Of a stretch of DNA of 64,000 nucleotides, positions 49,946 through 61,815 are shown in pieces. A program made the translations under genes and the position numbers. The first letter of the stretch is position 1; the number at the start of each line of letters is the position of its first letter. Source of the DNA: Todiramphus chloris collaris (lineage: Eukaryota > Chordata > Aves > Coraciiformes > Alcedinidae); contig JANVCC010000011.1 in NCBI GenBank assembly GCA_025345505.1, forward strand, positions 10,328,184 to 10,392,183, given 5' to 3'. The notes below the pieces were generated by a model that did not search any database, had not been told where the DNA came from, and saw nothing but the letters and a program-made list of their open reading frames with translations.

Positions 49946-51290
49946 CAAAAACTGTTTTTGCATACAATTGATTTGTATTTATAAGTACATTTGTTTTATA
50001 AATCAGCTCTCCACATGTGTCTCCATTAATGTTCAGTTCAGATCAGAAAGCCAAATTGCCCAGTTTCTCCCAATTACCATGGCTTGGTTTGCACTGGGGA
50101 TCAGTCTCAGGGTGTATAGATCGGATTCCCTTCAGGTGAAACTAAGCTGAAAGATGGACTTCAGGAATGCACCCACTGCTCTCCAACTCCCAATATGTCT
50201 TCAGCTCCTGGGATCAGAGTAGAGATAGTCTACAATTAAATTAATCTGGAATCAAGTGCAGTGTGTAAATCAGATCCTCAGCACCAAATGGATCCCTCTA
50301 CAGATCTAGTCCTGTTGAGCTGCAATATTTCCAAAAGTAGATGCCATCTCAGAGAGCTAGAGCATTACATCCTTAAAGCAGCAGAAACTTCATGTTTTAG
50401 TAGCATCCAGAAATGCAAGCAGATTTGCCCAAAACAGAGTATCTATACAGACTGCCTGTCTGAAATACTTCTATAGCATCTTTTAATATAAAGCCATCCT
50501 TTATGAATAGTTTTCTGTCAAAATAGATGGTTTGTTTGAAAGTGCTATTAGTTAGGGAATTAAACTGTGCCAGAAGACGCCTTCCCAACCCTTCCCAAAA
50601 GCAGGACATGAGTTCCTCACAAGAAGCTGCTGTCCAAACCACAGGATTATTTTTCTTGATTATTTGTATATTTTTTTATATACTGTGTAAAGGACCATAT
50701 ATGATGCTGCCTGACTGGTAGGGATTGCCTGACTGGTATGATGAGCAGGATATGTGGTGATTTCTATTACAGAATTTCAGCTACTTCTCCAACATATCTT
50801 ATCCTAGACCCTATCAGAGACAAGATACTAGAAAAGATTAATCACTGCTCTGATTCACTATGACGATTCCTGACAATCAAAATGAAATCTTTTTATGCCA
50901 GTAATTCTAGTAGTTCTAAAAATGCTCCCAAATGAACTCTTACTTTCTGAATCCTACCTAGATCTTAGTGGAATCTGTGTTATGGCACCATACAAAGCTG
51001 ACTTCCCAGACTGGATCTTCTGTTGATGTCCTCTGATTTCAGCTCTATTCCAGGTTTTCTTCCAACTGACCTTAATTTCCCTGTTTCTTTATTTCTTTGT
51101 GTGTGCACTTCAGAAATAATTCTGAATTACCACCTTTCTTTTTCGAGTAATATGGTCACTTTCAGTGTTGATACATGCTGCATTTGTTTCAGAGAATTAA
51201 TTTGACCTCCAAATGGGTCACTCAAAGATATTTAATACTCATTTTTCTCCTGAATTCTCCTTTACTACTTACAAGTAGTAGTAAAAGTAT

Positions 51291-51363
51291 GAAGATATAC
51301 ACACACAAATATGTATGTATGTATGAAAGTATGTGTGTGTACACTTACATACACATACACAAA
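51291..51363. repeat. TATG/ACAT simple repeat with an inverted centre
   Basis: Short (AC)n, (TATG)n and (GT)n runs are followed by ACAT/ACAC words. GTATGTGTGTGT at 51329-51340 and ACATACACATAC at 51347-51358 pair over 12 bp with one mismatch around a 6-base loop. This is a compound microsatellite with cruciform potential. Confidence 0.75.
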
Positions 51364-52929
51364 CCCTTTCTTTCTACACATTCATCTACTGACATCTGTA
51401 AAAGATTGCTTTGCTATATATCTACCCAGGTGGGTCTCCATCTGTCCTCTGAAAGGTCTCTAGCTCACCTACATGGTTTTTCTTCAACTGTTCACATCTT
51501 TGGTTTTCTAGCCTGAGCTTTACCACTCTTCTGTCTGTGCATGGACATCACTAATCATGACAGCTTTTCCTACTGATCTACACTCTACACTTGAGATTGT
51601 ACACATGATGGGGGGTTACAATATTAACATTTGGAGAACCATTTAACTGCTGTTTTTCAAAAGCATGGTGAAACAAGAAACTACAAACATAGCAAGCAGA
51701 GAGACCTTCCAATATATCAAGATTCCTCAGAACAAAGTACAAGTGTATCCAAGTGTTACTGTACAGGAAAACAGCAGCATGCACAGTAAAGAATCAAGCA
51801 AACAAAGATCCAGATGAATATGTTTCATGAATCATGCAACATTAATGAATAAATAATGCATAGCAACTTGATAGCTTTTTTGGCAGAACTATGAACTACA
51901 TGGTTGATGGAACAGGATATAAATACAAGACTTGGATTTTAATAAGGCATTTAAAACATCTTGAAATATTCATACATTCATTGGTTTGGACATAGGGTAC
52001 CATGCTTTATCTACCTCTAATATCACACTGAGACACCTGTCATGGTATTTTCACTACCCTTCCCTTTGACACTGTTTTCACGCTTGGAAAAATGGGGCGG
52101 GGGAGTGTTAGTTTTACAAAGAATAAGATTTTTTTTTGCTTGGGAATGGGACATCAATCCCTACTTTTAAAAACTGACCTGACAGATATCCATTATTTAC
52201 AGTCTCACTTTTGCAGAACTATTCAAGCATCACTGAAGGTCAACAAGTGATGGAAAGAATTGTTAATTAACTTCAGTTCCAAATAAGGAGCATAGCAGGG
52301 AAACCTATTTATGAACCACATAGCTTGCCTTCTTGACTAAGACTCTGAAGAGAGACTTGGGAAATTGAAAAAGAGCAGCAAACTGAGCCAAAATCTGCTG
52401 TTTGTAATGGGGAGATCATTATGTGACTTGACCTCATAAAATCCAGACTGATCAATTTTGTAGTTCATGGGAGGAGCCCACCAAGGAGAAACACAAATAC
52501 CTAAGGCAATGCACTAAGGAACCTGGTGATGCTGCCTAGAAACATTGAAGGAGATACATATCATAAAAATGCAGAAGAGTGTATCTGATGAATCATATAC
52601 TGCAGCATAGATATTCTGTGTGAGAAAGAAAACAGATAGGTAGCAATGCTGAAAAAGAGGTAAGGAATATACACAGGAAGAAGGATCAGAACTGGGATTG
52701 TGTATTCAGTAACAACAAAAAATAATCAAAAACTATCAGCCAGTGCAATCTGCAGCTCTTTTATTAGATGCTCCTGCAGTGTGCAGGGTTAGGGAGCAGG
52801 GAGGCATCATGGCCACCGTTGATCCCATAATCTTACCATGGGAAATGGAAAGAGTTGGGTGGTGCTTCCTGATAGCATAGTCCTGAAAGCAGACCCCAAA
52901 TACCCCTATGTGGCTACATTCATGCCAGG

Positions 52930-53110
52930 ATGAATTGGAAGGAGTTCAGACAAAAGTAAGACAAATGACAAAGAGCTAGAGGGAATGACTTCAAAGGAAA
53001 GATTAAATGAGCTAAAATATGCATAGCATGGTTAAGGAACAAACGTGGGTCAGGAGACAGGGAATACAGTAACTGCTAGCTATTCTTAGAGGTGCAAACA
53101 AAGAGGTCCC
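52930..53110 (+). repeat. possible ancient LINE (CR1-like) relic
   Basis: The plus strand contains GGAATGACTTCAAAGGAAAG followed by ATTAAATGAGCTAAAATATG. One frame gives a phrase like MTSKERLNEL, reminiscent of the MSYEERLRELGLF block of CR1 RT. The rest is too diverged to align by eye. I offer this only as a weak candidate. Confidence 0.22.
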
Positions 53111-53829
53111 TCATTCTCAGTAAAGAAGGAAAAAGAAGAATTCATCATCTCATTAATATTCTTTTGTTTCTGTTTTCACTTGGTACATGGTACCTTTACC
53201 ATATCATCATGGACTGCCAACAGCAGGAAAGACAAAAGCACTGAAAAAAAGCCTTCACCCTTACCAGTGCACTTTGAATTCTGTTTTATAATTCATTTGA
53301 CTGCTTCCTCTCCTCTCTTTCTGCCCTAGGCGAGGCTCATCATTACACAAGTCTAAGGAACCAGTTCTCTCTGAAACCAAGAACATTTCAACAGAGTATG
53401 TTCAAAATAATTTATGAACATTTCCAGTATTGTTACTGGATTGTTCCTTTTCTATGTCTTGTTATTACAGGACCAAACAGCCTTGGACTTCCTTGGACTT
53501 TTATCTATTTAGGGAAATAAAATCACAATTTTTGAGCATGAGAATTTCTCCTCCCATCTGTTTGTTGTTTTGTTGGTTTTTTTCTTTTGTGTCTTCAGGT
53601 GACATGTAGAGAGATCTGAAAGCAGACACCCAAGTCTCACCTCTCAAAGGAATAGGCCTTCTTGTCCTGGCACCATTCCCCTGTTTAGGTAGATTGTGTC
53701 TGATCAGGAAGGATAGAGACTCCAACTGTGCTCTCTGGCAGTATAAAATTTGTTCCTAGGACAGTTTTTTTCTGTAATGTTCTCCCCTACTTTCAACTGT
53801 TACTTTTTCAACAGCTACCTTTGTACTGT

Positions 53830-53871
53830 TTTGTTAGTCAGATTCTTCATTTTGTTAGTCAGATTCTTCAT
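53830..53871 (+). repeat. exact 21-bp tandem duplication
   Basis: The 21-mer starting TTTGTTAGTC and ending TTCTTCAT occupies 53830-53850 and is repeated exactly at 53851-53871. The perfect identity points to a recent slippage or duplication event. Confidence 0.93.
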
Positions 53872-56800
53872 TGATTACTAATGATGGTAGGCTTCTCTTA
53901 ATAATAATTTTTTTTTCTAGTAAATCATTTGAGGATGTCACTCCCACTGTACCTTTTCTTCCCTGTTACCCTTTACTCACTGGTGTAATTGACATTGCTC
54001 CTTCTGTGCTACCTTTAACGGCAGAAGGCCAGTACTACACTGTCTTTAATCATGCAAGTGGATGATTAGCCCCGGGGAAACTTTTCTTGGTGTGTGAAAG
54101 ACTGATATTCTTTCAAGCAATAACATTAACCCCATTAACATTAACTGATGAAAGAGAAAGAGTAGTTTTGCTAACTTGGGATTTATTCTTTTTCTCCTTC
54201 AAATGTCCAGGCTATGACAGCAGGGAAGATTGCAGACTGTCTCAAACTTTAAAGAGTGAGTTAAGAGCATCTCATCCTTTATGTTCAGTAGCCATTTGAC
54301 CCAAGAACTGCAAGAAATTAAAGAAATATCACTGAATTATAGAAGTTACAGATGTGGAAAACTCACACATGGGGAGTTGCTTCATCTGCTCTATGCTCTA
54401 CTCTTTTCATTATGGAACAGCTCTCTATGCTACCATTTGCTTTCTTTTTCAGGTCATAACATCATTTCCATTCACAATGCAAAAAGAGGAGTAACACAAA
54501 CCAGGACGTTAAAAACTACCTTTTAAAACCAAAATAAGCCTGTGGAACCTATAAAAGGTTGAAAATTTTTAAACTGAATAGCTTTCACTGGAGCTAGCAG
54601 CTTGAGTGGTATGAGAAAATTCATGGGAATGTGTTATTTTGATGAAACATCCCCATGCAAAATTGGGCATGATAAGCTATTGTAAGAGTGGAATGCTGTA
54701 TTTTGCATTTTGGAAACATAAACAATTTTGGGTTTGGTTTGGTTTTTGTTTTGTTTTTTTTTATAGGAACCTCTGTGTGATATATATTGATATTTCTATG
54801 CAATATCATGCATATATAATAATTAAAATTATATTTTATGTTGTGATTTTTTTATGTTGTCATAACTGGAGGATTCAAAGATAGTAAAAGTGCAATGATT
54901 AGAATACTACAGGGGAATTTATAATTTTTTAATTGTATTTGTGAAATACAGTGAAAATAGTTGGAATTCCATTTCTGTATAAAATCTGGTATTTTTTTTT
55001 TCTTTTCCCTTTCTTGTTGCTTTCCTGGTGAGCAAGTAATCAATTTTTAACAGGATAATCTTTTTCCAACCTTTGGCTATAGCTAACAATACTACTTACA
55101 GACAGCAGCTTGAAAAGTGACAGCATAATTGACGTAGCATGAAGTGAATGAAGAGGGCAAAGTTGATATTCAGATATTAACATAATCTGCTCCTCACATT
55201 CCAGAGAAGTTTACATTCTTCCCCAGCATGCAATTTCCTTATAGAAAAATGATTCTACCTTCATAGCACAGTTTTCTCTTTAATACACAAATGTATTTTC
55301 ATGTCCTGAAAGAGAGTCTGCAGTCTTCCCTGTTGTCATAGCCTGGACATTTGGAGGAGAAAAAGACAAATGCCCGTGTATTTTTTATTTTGTTTTTGCA
55401 CAGAGAACATCCAGCCAACCACAGCCTCTACATGCAACTGTTTCTACAGACAGAGTATGCATATTTTTTAATCAACTCAGAACCAATGGCATGAATAAAC
55501 CTTTTAGCTTCCTAGTAACATGTAAACATGCTCAAATCAGTTTTGCATTAGATTACTGATTCTCATTTATTTTACTGCCTGAAAACATTTGACAGTGGCT
55601 CAGAGAAGAACATTTTCTTGGTTATTATTTAATTGTTTGAATAAGCAAACATAAGGAGAAAAGGTCAAATGAGTTTGTTCTCTGAAGGGATGAATGCGCT
55701 ACTAGCTTTCCAGTGGGGCACTCTTATTTTCTCTCTGCAGCACACACACTTTCGCAATTAAAAAATTGTAGAATAAAGTCAAAGGTTCAGAAACTGCCTT
55801 ATCTGGACTTACGATTAAGCTTTCACATGCCCTTTATTAACACAACCATTTGTCAAATCTGATCATGCACTTGAACCAGTTTCAAAATACCTAGATTGCC
55901 TTTGTGCCACTAGAAGTCAGCAGTCATATCTGTGACATCCCACTCTCAAAACGAACACAGTGGGACTTTCTTCTGATGGTTCAAATAGTCTCTGCATTCA
56001 GCATGGGCACCAGTGTGTGAAGGAGAAAGAACAGAGGGATACGAAAGAAGAGTAAAGAAGTCAAAGCAAAAAAATACTTAATTAGCATGTGGTTGGGTTT
56101 GTCCCTCAGAATCTCCACTGAATTCCTCCCCTAAGATTACATAGCCAGGCAGAAAGATCAGCATTACTCCTCTGTATCTCCAGCTGTACTCATACAGCCC
56201 GTAGGTACTGCAGTCACGCTTGGCTATTTGCTAGCTAGACACGTCAGAGGAGATCCTATAGGATCTCCTTCCTAACAGCTGCTTTACAGAAACAGAGCCA
56301 GTCTTAATAACAGAAGCCAGCAGCAGATGTAGTAGTTGCTCAGCACATCTTAAAGGAGGCCACTTGAATTTCAGAGCTTATAAATTGATTTTGTTTTCTA
56401 ATTTCAGGGGAAATTCTGGGGAAAATAAAAAAAAGTCTAATTGATCATATGGTTTTAATCCTTATCCTCTCTGCAGATGTGCTGATCTCTAATTTTCAGT
56501 GCTGTCTATACACACCATGATCTTTGTACAAACCAGTGAACTGGTCTTTCTATATATGAATTCAGTATTTTCTGATTAGTGTATGCATGAAAAAAAGCTA
56601 CCCCACATGGCAGTGCAGCATCATACATTTCTCTGTTCTTTTATTCAACAGTATTGGGGTTTTATTTTTTTAGTGCAGTCATACTCCTTTGACAGTACGT
56701 AGCTGTCACAGTTCTGTCTCACAGGTTTCTATACATCAGAGACCATCTCTAAAACTGCTTTGACAGGTTAAAAGCTGGGATTTTTCCAGGGGCGGGATGC

Positions 56801-58398
56801 AGAGAAGCAGGAATGTGAGAAATGAAAAAGAATATTCCTTAACACCTCCTAATCTCCTCAGTGCAGATGGCACTGTCTTTTTCAAGTAGTTTCTGTACAC
56901 AACAGCCATTGCAAAAGAGTGAAAGCCTGAATATTGAAAATAATCTTCTTGGGAGATAAATACATATCTATACGTACATCTATCCAATACACAGAGCCGT
57001 GCACACACGAGCAGACAGATGTGCAAAGCTTACCTTCCCTCTTCTTCCTCCCCCATCCATTCACTAAAATTAATTGCTCCCCAAGATGCTGTAGGCCACA
57101 TTGTTAATTACTGTCTTTCTTTTCTGCACCTGAGGCATCACACTGGTTCAGAAAACAGCCTGCAAACAGATGGAGAGCTGCTGGAGATGAATCTGCAGGT
57201 ATGTGAAAAAATGGATACAGACTTTATGATACTGCAGACTCAGATGGTCTATTAATTTTCAATAATATTCTGGAAAGGAAGGACATCTTTACATGGTTTT
57301 AGGTGCAATTTGTTTTCAAAAAAGGACTTACAAAGCCAATTACTTTTATGATTTCATCACTACCATTTATGTTTAAGGAATATTTATGGGAAAATATTCC
57401 AATCATCACTGCGCCAGCAATTGCTGTCTCTTAGATAACCCTGCCCCTTGACAGCCAGCTGTACATGCCCTACACCTGGTGGTACCAAGGCTGAGTGTCT
57501 TGCAGACCAGACTGACACACCAGCTTGAATTGGATGCTTCATGCAGTCTCTTGCTTGCTGCCTTAATGCCACTGGCTCATGCCCAACATCTATCCTAACA
57601 GTCTGTTTCTGCCATCGTGTTGTCACAGAGAACCACAGCTGACTGGGGCAGAACAGTTCCTTACGTGCCCAGCCCGCCTCCATCCCGCTTGCATGAGGCA
57701 ACGTCCTGATGCAATCCCAACAAAAATGTTCCACACTTTGATACAGCCTGGCAATTAGCAAAAAATCACTGCAGAAGTTGACAACAACTAGTTTTTCATC
57801 TTCAGATGCTGAGGATGAAAGCTAGTGCAGCCGTAACAACGAGGCAGGTATGCCTCTAATAGTGCTCAACTGTCCTAAAGAGGAGAGCACTGCAAAGGCT
57901 TACAAAGCACAGGCATCCAGACCTACCTAATGCACACTGTGCCTGCTTTAAACCAGATAAAAGGGTTTCCCTTTCTAAGTACTTCAATGTGGCCATTTTC
58001 TGTGTAAAAGTACCCAAGAGAGGTATATGAAAACCAGAAGCTATTCTGATAGAGCCATTTTACCCTCTTCTAAGGGAAAACTATTGCTACATATAGGGAA
58101 GAGTCGCATTTTCTAAACTGGGAAAAAAAAGCCTTTCAGACTTGGCTGGAAGTTCAGCTCTGCACATTATCCAAATTGCTTTAGAAGGCAATGGAATAGA
58201 TTTATTATTTGACTATCCAAAGGGATCCAGATATTTTACCTGAGCAGTATGAAAAAGTGATCTAATTACACCATTCCAGATTTCTGATCCATGTAGAAGT
58301 GAGGAAGAGTAGGTGATACTCAAAGTCCCAAGGCCACTCCTTCTTTTCCAGTGTTGATATGCATATTATGTGAAGCAGAGTCTACTTGGTAGAGATTG
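53872..58398. other. unique AT-rich DNA, no gene recognised
   Basis: No repeat family or exon is recognised. A GC-richer patch at 57384-57770 carries a 125-codon minus-strand frame without known motifs and may be a diverged repeat. A T/G-rich tract lies at about 54731-54763. A perfect palindrome at 56248-56269 is listed separately. Confidence 0.5.
56248..56269. repeat. perfect 22-bp palindrome
   Basis: The left half-site AGGAGATCCTA is followed directly by its exact reverse complement, with no spacer, centred between 56258 and 56259. All eleven base pairs match, and it is not built from simple AT repeats. I see no element or gene associated with it. Confidence 0.95.
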
Positions 58399-58440
58399 GT
58401 ACACAATTTGTCATGTGTTGTACACAATTTGTCATGCTGT
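58399..58440 (+). repeat. 21-bp imperfect tandem duplication
   Basis: A GTACACAATTTGTCATG core at 58399-58415 recurs at 58420-58436, a period of 21 bp with differences only at the unit ends. It produces the repeated HDKLCT phrase in a minus-strand chance frame. Confidence 0.9.
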
Positions 58441-59991
58441 TGTATGACTGTGTAAAGGGAACTCTGGAACTTAAACATAGTGTAATTTCCTCCAGTATTC
58501 AAATGCTGCATATTAATATTTTGCAATCCAGCAGAGACTTCCAGCATCTGCCATCGCTTTATGAAACGTTTGATGTATGCGGAAACAACTAAATGCATAA
58601 TGCATTGTATATGCTACCATACATTTAACTCAGAGTACTAAATCTGCTGTCTCTCAACTCTTAAAAAACACATCAAACAAAATACTTACGGCACTAGGGT
58701 CAGCCTCTATCATTATCACCCACCCAGGTTAATAAACAGTATCTTTTTGCATGACCTTGGGATTCCTATTCAAGGATTGGAAGTGAAGGATTCTTAAATT
58801 GCCTTTCCTCCTGTTCTGCAGATGGTGTAAAATGTGAAAATTTAAAGCTAGTAGAGTTAGATACATCTCTAGTTCCTTCTCTCCCTAAAATTGACTCTGC
58901 AGGAGCACTATCAAGGCCCCAAGCAATCCATCTGCCCCATGGGTAAGAGGCGGAATTAAAGGTGGTTCTTGAGGAACCATTTTTCCCCCAGTGCTGCAGA
59001 GGATGAGACGGGTAACCCGACAGTGGTGGTGCTCAGCCAGAGCATTGTAGACTTTCTAAGAGCAGTGCTACAAAAAATACTAACATTTGATCTGAAAAAG
59101 GCAACCTATTCCAACCCTACTTTAGATTCTTTTCTTTCTGCACTAAATCTTTTATTTCAGACAACAGTTCTTCGGTATAATCAATTGTCACTAATGAATT
59201 GCTTTTCCCAGCTGTCACTCTCTTTGTACCAAAAATACAGGGTGATGTTTTCGACCTGTAGCAGGGGTATAAGACCAAGGCTTTAGCTCTTCTTCATTGT
59301 AACAGGAGTGTTTCCTCTCGTAGGGGTGTTTCACTTATGGGGACTATTGAGTATGGTTATGTAAGAAAGAAAGGTTGGGGTACCTACCAAACAGGCTGGG
59401 GTCAGAACAAACTTATCCAATGGTGATGATAAATCACAGACTGCTCCCTGCCTGTCATAGGCCCGAAGATGCTTCTTCAGTTGCTGGCTTTTAGAAAGGA
59501 GAATAAGAGAAGCTTTATGAAATCAATTGACACTCTCAAAATGGTGGTTTAGTCACGGGTCACACAATTAGCCACATCTGCAGAGCAGTACATTTGCTGA
59601 TTAATAAATTGTCATCTTCCAGAACCTGGGCTAAATATTAGTTCAAGCACTTCGGTACATGGAAAAGGCGTTGCCATTACAAGCTTAAATGCCAGGCACT
59701 GCTATAAACATACGAGTAAAGAAAGGTGTTTTCTTGTCGAAAATAAAAGATATGTGTATTTCTGTTTACAGGTGAAAGTTCTGGTCTGTTTTGTACTTCC
59801 TGACTCATTCCTTGCTGTTCCAAGACCTTCCTAGCCTTTACATCCATGTGATATCTTTGGTGAAAAGTATATCTCAGACAGACTTTAATTTGTTAGCTTT
59901 TAACTCACACTTGGTAGAAAAAAAAACTTTTACATCCCCACAAAAATGCATACACGACCCATGCTGCTACAAAAAAAATTAACACTTCCAT
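58441..59991. other. unique DNA, no gene recognised
   Basis: Nothing recognised. A 105-codon plus-strand frame (58969-59286) has no known motif. Part of the stretch from 59250 to 59480 is slightly GC-richer and could hold a diverged repeat. Confidence 0.5.
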
Positions 59992-60000
59992 GGATCAGGC

Positions 60001-60420
60001 ATCCAGAGTCTCTCTGGGCAACACATGTCAGTGCCTCAACACCCTCACAGTGAAAAGCTTCCTTACATCCAATCTATATCTACCCTCTTTCAGTTTAAAG
60101 CCATTATCCCTTGTCCTATCACTACATGCCCTTGTAAAATGTCCCTCTCTAGCTTCCTTGTAGGCCCCCTTTAGGTACTGGAAGGCTGCTATAAGGTCTC
60201 TCCAGAGCTTTCTCTTCTCCAGCTTGAACAATCGTCACTCTCATCCTGTTTTCAAAGGAGAGGAGCTCCAGGCCTCTGATCATCTTTGCAGCCTTCCTCT
60301 GGACCTGCTCCACCACGTCTGTGTCCTTCTTATGTTGGGGGTGCCAGAACTGAAGGCGGTACTCCAAGTAGGGTCTCACAAGAGCAGAGGAGGAAAATCA
60401 CCTCCCTTGACCTGCTGGTC
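60001..60420 (-). pseudogene. CR1 RT C-terminal remnant
   Basis: Two overlapping minus-strand frames carry the C-terminal region of CR1 ORF2. The first has [20 protein letters not shown] and [19 protein letters not shown] (60149-60379). The second has [40 protein letters not shown] and KLFTVRVLRH (60028-60231). A frameshift separates them near 60200. Neither holds a catalytic motif. Confidence 0.9.
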
Positions 60421-60539
60421 ATGCTTCTTTTGGTACAGCCCAGGATACAGCTGCCTTCCTTGGCTGAAAACCCAAACTCTTTCTTGTTGCCCTTGATGTC
60501 CTAGTCAGATTTAATTCCACCAGGGCTTTAGCTTTCCTA

Positions 60540-61250
60540 ATCCGATCCCTGTCCGTTCAGACAATTTCTCTGTATTCCTCCCAGGTCACCTGTCTGGGCT
60601 TCCACTCTCTGTAGGCTTCCTTTTTGAGTTTGCCCAGGACCTCCTTGTTCATCCAGGCAGGCCTCCTGACATTTTTGCCTGACTTCCTCATTGTTGGGAC
60701 ACATTGCTCCTGAGCTTGTAGGAGGTGATCATTGAATATTAACCAGTTTTCTTGGGCCCATCTTCCCTCCAGGGCTTTATGCCATGGTGGTCTACCAATC
60801 AGATCCCTAAAGATGCCAAATTCTGCTCTCCTGAAGTCCAGGGTAGTGAGCTTGCTGTGCACACTCCTCACTGCCCTAAGGATCTTGAACTCCACCACTT
60901 CATGTTCACTAGCAAGACTGCTCTTGTGATTCACGTTCCCCACCAGCACCTCCCTTTTAGTGAGAACAAGGTCCAGCATAGCACCTCTCCTCATTGGCTT
61001 CTCTGTCACTTGGAGAAGAAAGCTATCATCCACACATTCCTGGAACCTCCTCGATTGCTTATGCCCTGATGCATTGTCCTTTCAGTGGATATCAAGGTGG
61101 TTGAAGTCCCCCATGAGGACCAGGGCTTCTGAAAGTGAGGGTCCTCCTATCTGTCTACAGAAGGCCTCATATGCTCAGTCTTCCCAGTCAGGTATCCTGT
61201 AGCAGACCCCCAATATAATTTAACCTGTCCCTGCACTCCCTTTCAACCTG
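60540..61250 (-). pseudogene. CR1 ORF2 endonuclease and linker remnant
   Basis: The minus strand encodes part of the CR1 APE-type endonuclease. VLMGDFNHLDIH lies at about 61120-61085, interrupted by a stop just after it. The 158-codon open frame 61033-60557 then contains RGAMLDLVLTKREVLVGNV, SEHEVVEF (where the usual catalytic S-D-H reads S-E-H), LDFRRAEFGIFRDL and RRPAWMNKEVLGKLKKEAYR. This is the standard order of the EN C-terminus and the EN-RT linker. Upstream fragments of EN (61130-61250) are degraded. Confidence 0.9.
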
Positions 61251-61659
61251 ACCCATAAATTCTCGGTCAGCTCCTCATCCATCTGCATGCACTCCAGCTA
61301 ATAATTGACATTGAGGGTGACAACCCCTCCTCATCTCCCTTGCCTGTGTCCTTATATTCCAACACTCCAGTCATAGGAACCATCTCACCACATCTCCATG
61401 ACACCAATAAGATCATAGCCCTGAACGCATGTGCATGCCTCTAACTCCTCTTGTTTAGTCCCACACTACGTGTGTTTGCATAGATTGTTTAAGTAGGCCA
61501 CCCAGTGAAGCTGACTTACTGGTTGTAGTGGCTGGAATTTCTCTGTCCCTCTCTTCAGGTGCTGCCCTGTTGACCCGTGATCCTTCTCCAGGCTCTGGGA
61601 ATCTATTGCTGGCACTGGCATTAAACTGGTTGGGGTGGGATGGATTAAATTTCCACTCC

Positions 61660-61815
61660 CTTGGCAACTTTAGTTTAAAGCCCTCTTCACCAGCTTGGCA
61701 AACCTATGACTGAAGAGGGTCTTCCTTTCTGTAACAGGTGGACTCCATCAGCCCCTCAGGAGACCAAGTTTCTCAAAGGGAGTCCCACACTCTAAGCAGC
61801 CAAAGCCCTGGCTGT
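61660..61815 (-). pseudogene. CR1 ORF1 C-terminal (esterase-region) remnant
   Basis: The minus strand reads TERKTLFSHRFAKLVKRALN followed by a stop, which matches the end of CR1 ORF1 (usual wording near DGVHLTxKG...FAxxLxxRALN). CR1 ORF1 in vertebrates includes an SGNH-type esterase domain whose C-terminal D-x-x-H lies in this stretch. Here that position has decayed to a stop followed by WSPP. A short equivalent (FAQEIAGLIDRALNQT) marks the 5' side of the CR1 at 28650. Confidence 0.6.

Larger units (their letters stand above)
40136..53829. other. unique AT-rich DNA, no gene recognised
   Basis: About 13.7 kb without a repeat family or exon I can name. Longer chance-like frames occur at 40667-40996 (-), 46860-47177 (-), 47599-47919 (-), 48616-48936 (+, 106 codons) and 51175-51516 (+, through a TATG/ACAT repeat). 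GC-richer patches lie at 46930-47150, 47880-47960 and 49190-49500 and may be diverged repeats. Long A/T runs, an imperfect hairpin (49066-49105) and a possible old LINE relic (52930-53110) are listed separately. Confidence 0.45.
59992..61815 (-). mobile_element. CR1 LINE, internally deleted copy (ORF1 tail, EN, RT C-terminus)
   Basis: This is a minus-strand CR1 retrotransposon of about 1.8 kb. In element order it holds the end of ORF1 (about 61815-61665), the 5' part of ORF2 with the endonuclease and linker (about 61300-60540), and then the RT C-terminal part (about 60420-60000). Roughly the whole RT core, including both catalytic Asp motifs, is absent, with the join near 60480-60510. The 3' edge also lacks the noncoding tail and the ATTCTATG terminal repeat. 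The copy is therefore damaged both internally and at its 3' side. Its protein wording differs from the copy at 28650, so it is a different CR1 lineage. Confidence 0.9.

Noticed and set aside
60752-61069. Plus-strand frames across 60.2-61.2 kb
   Set aside because: They are antisense shadows of the minus-strand CR1 ORF2, whose wording is clearly recognisable.
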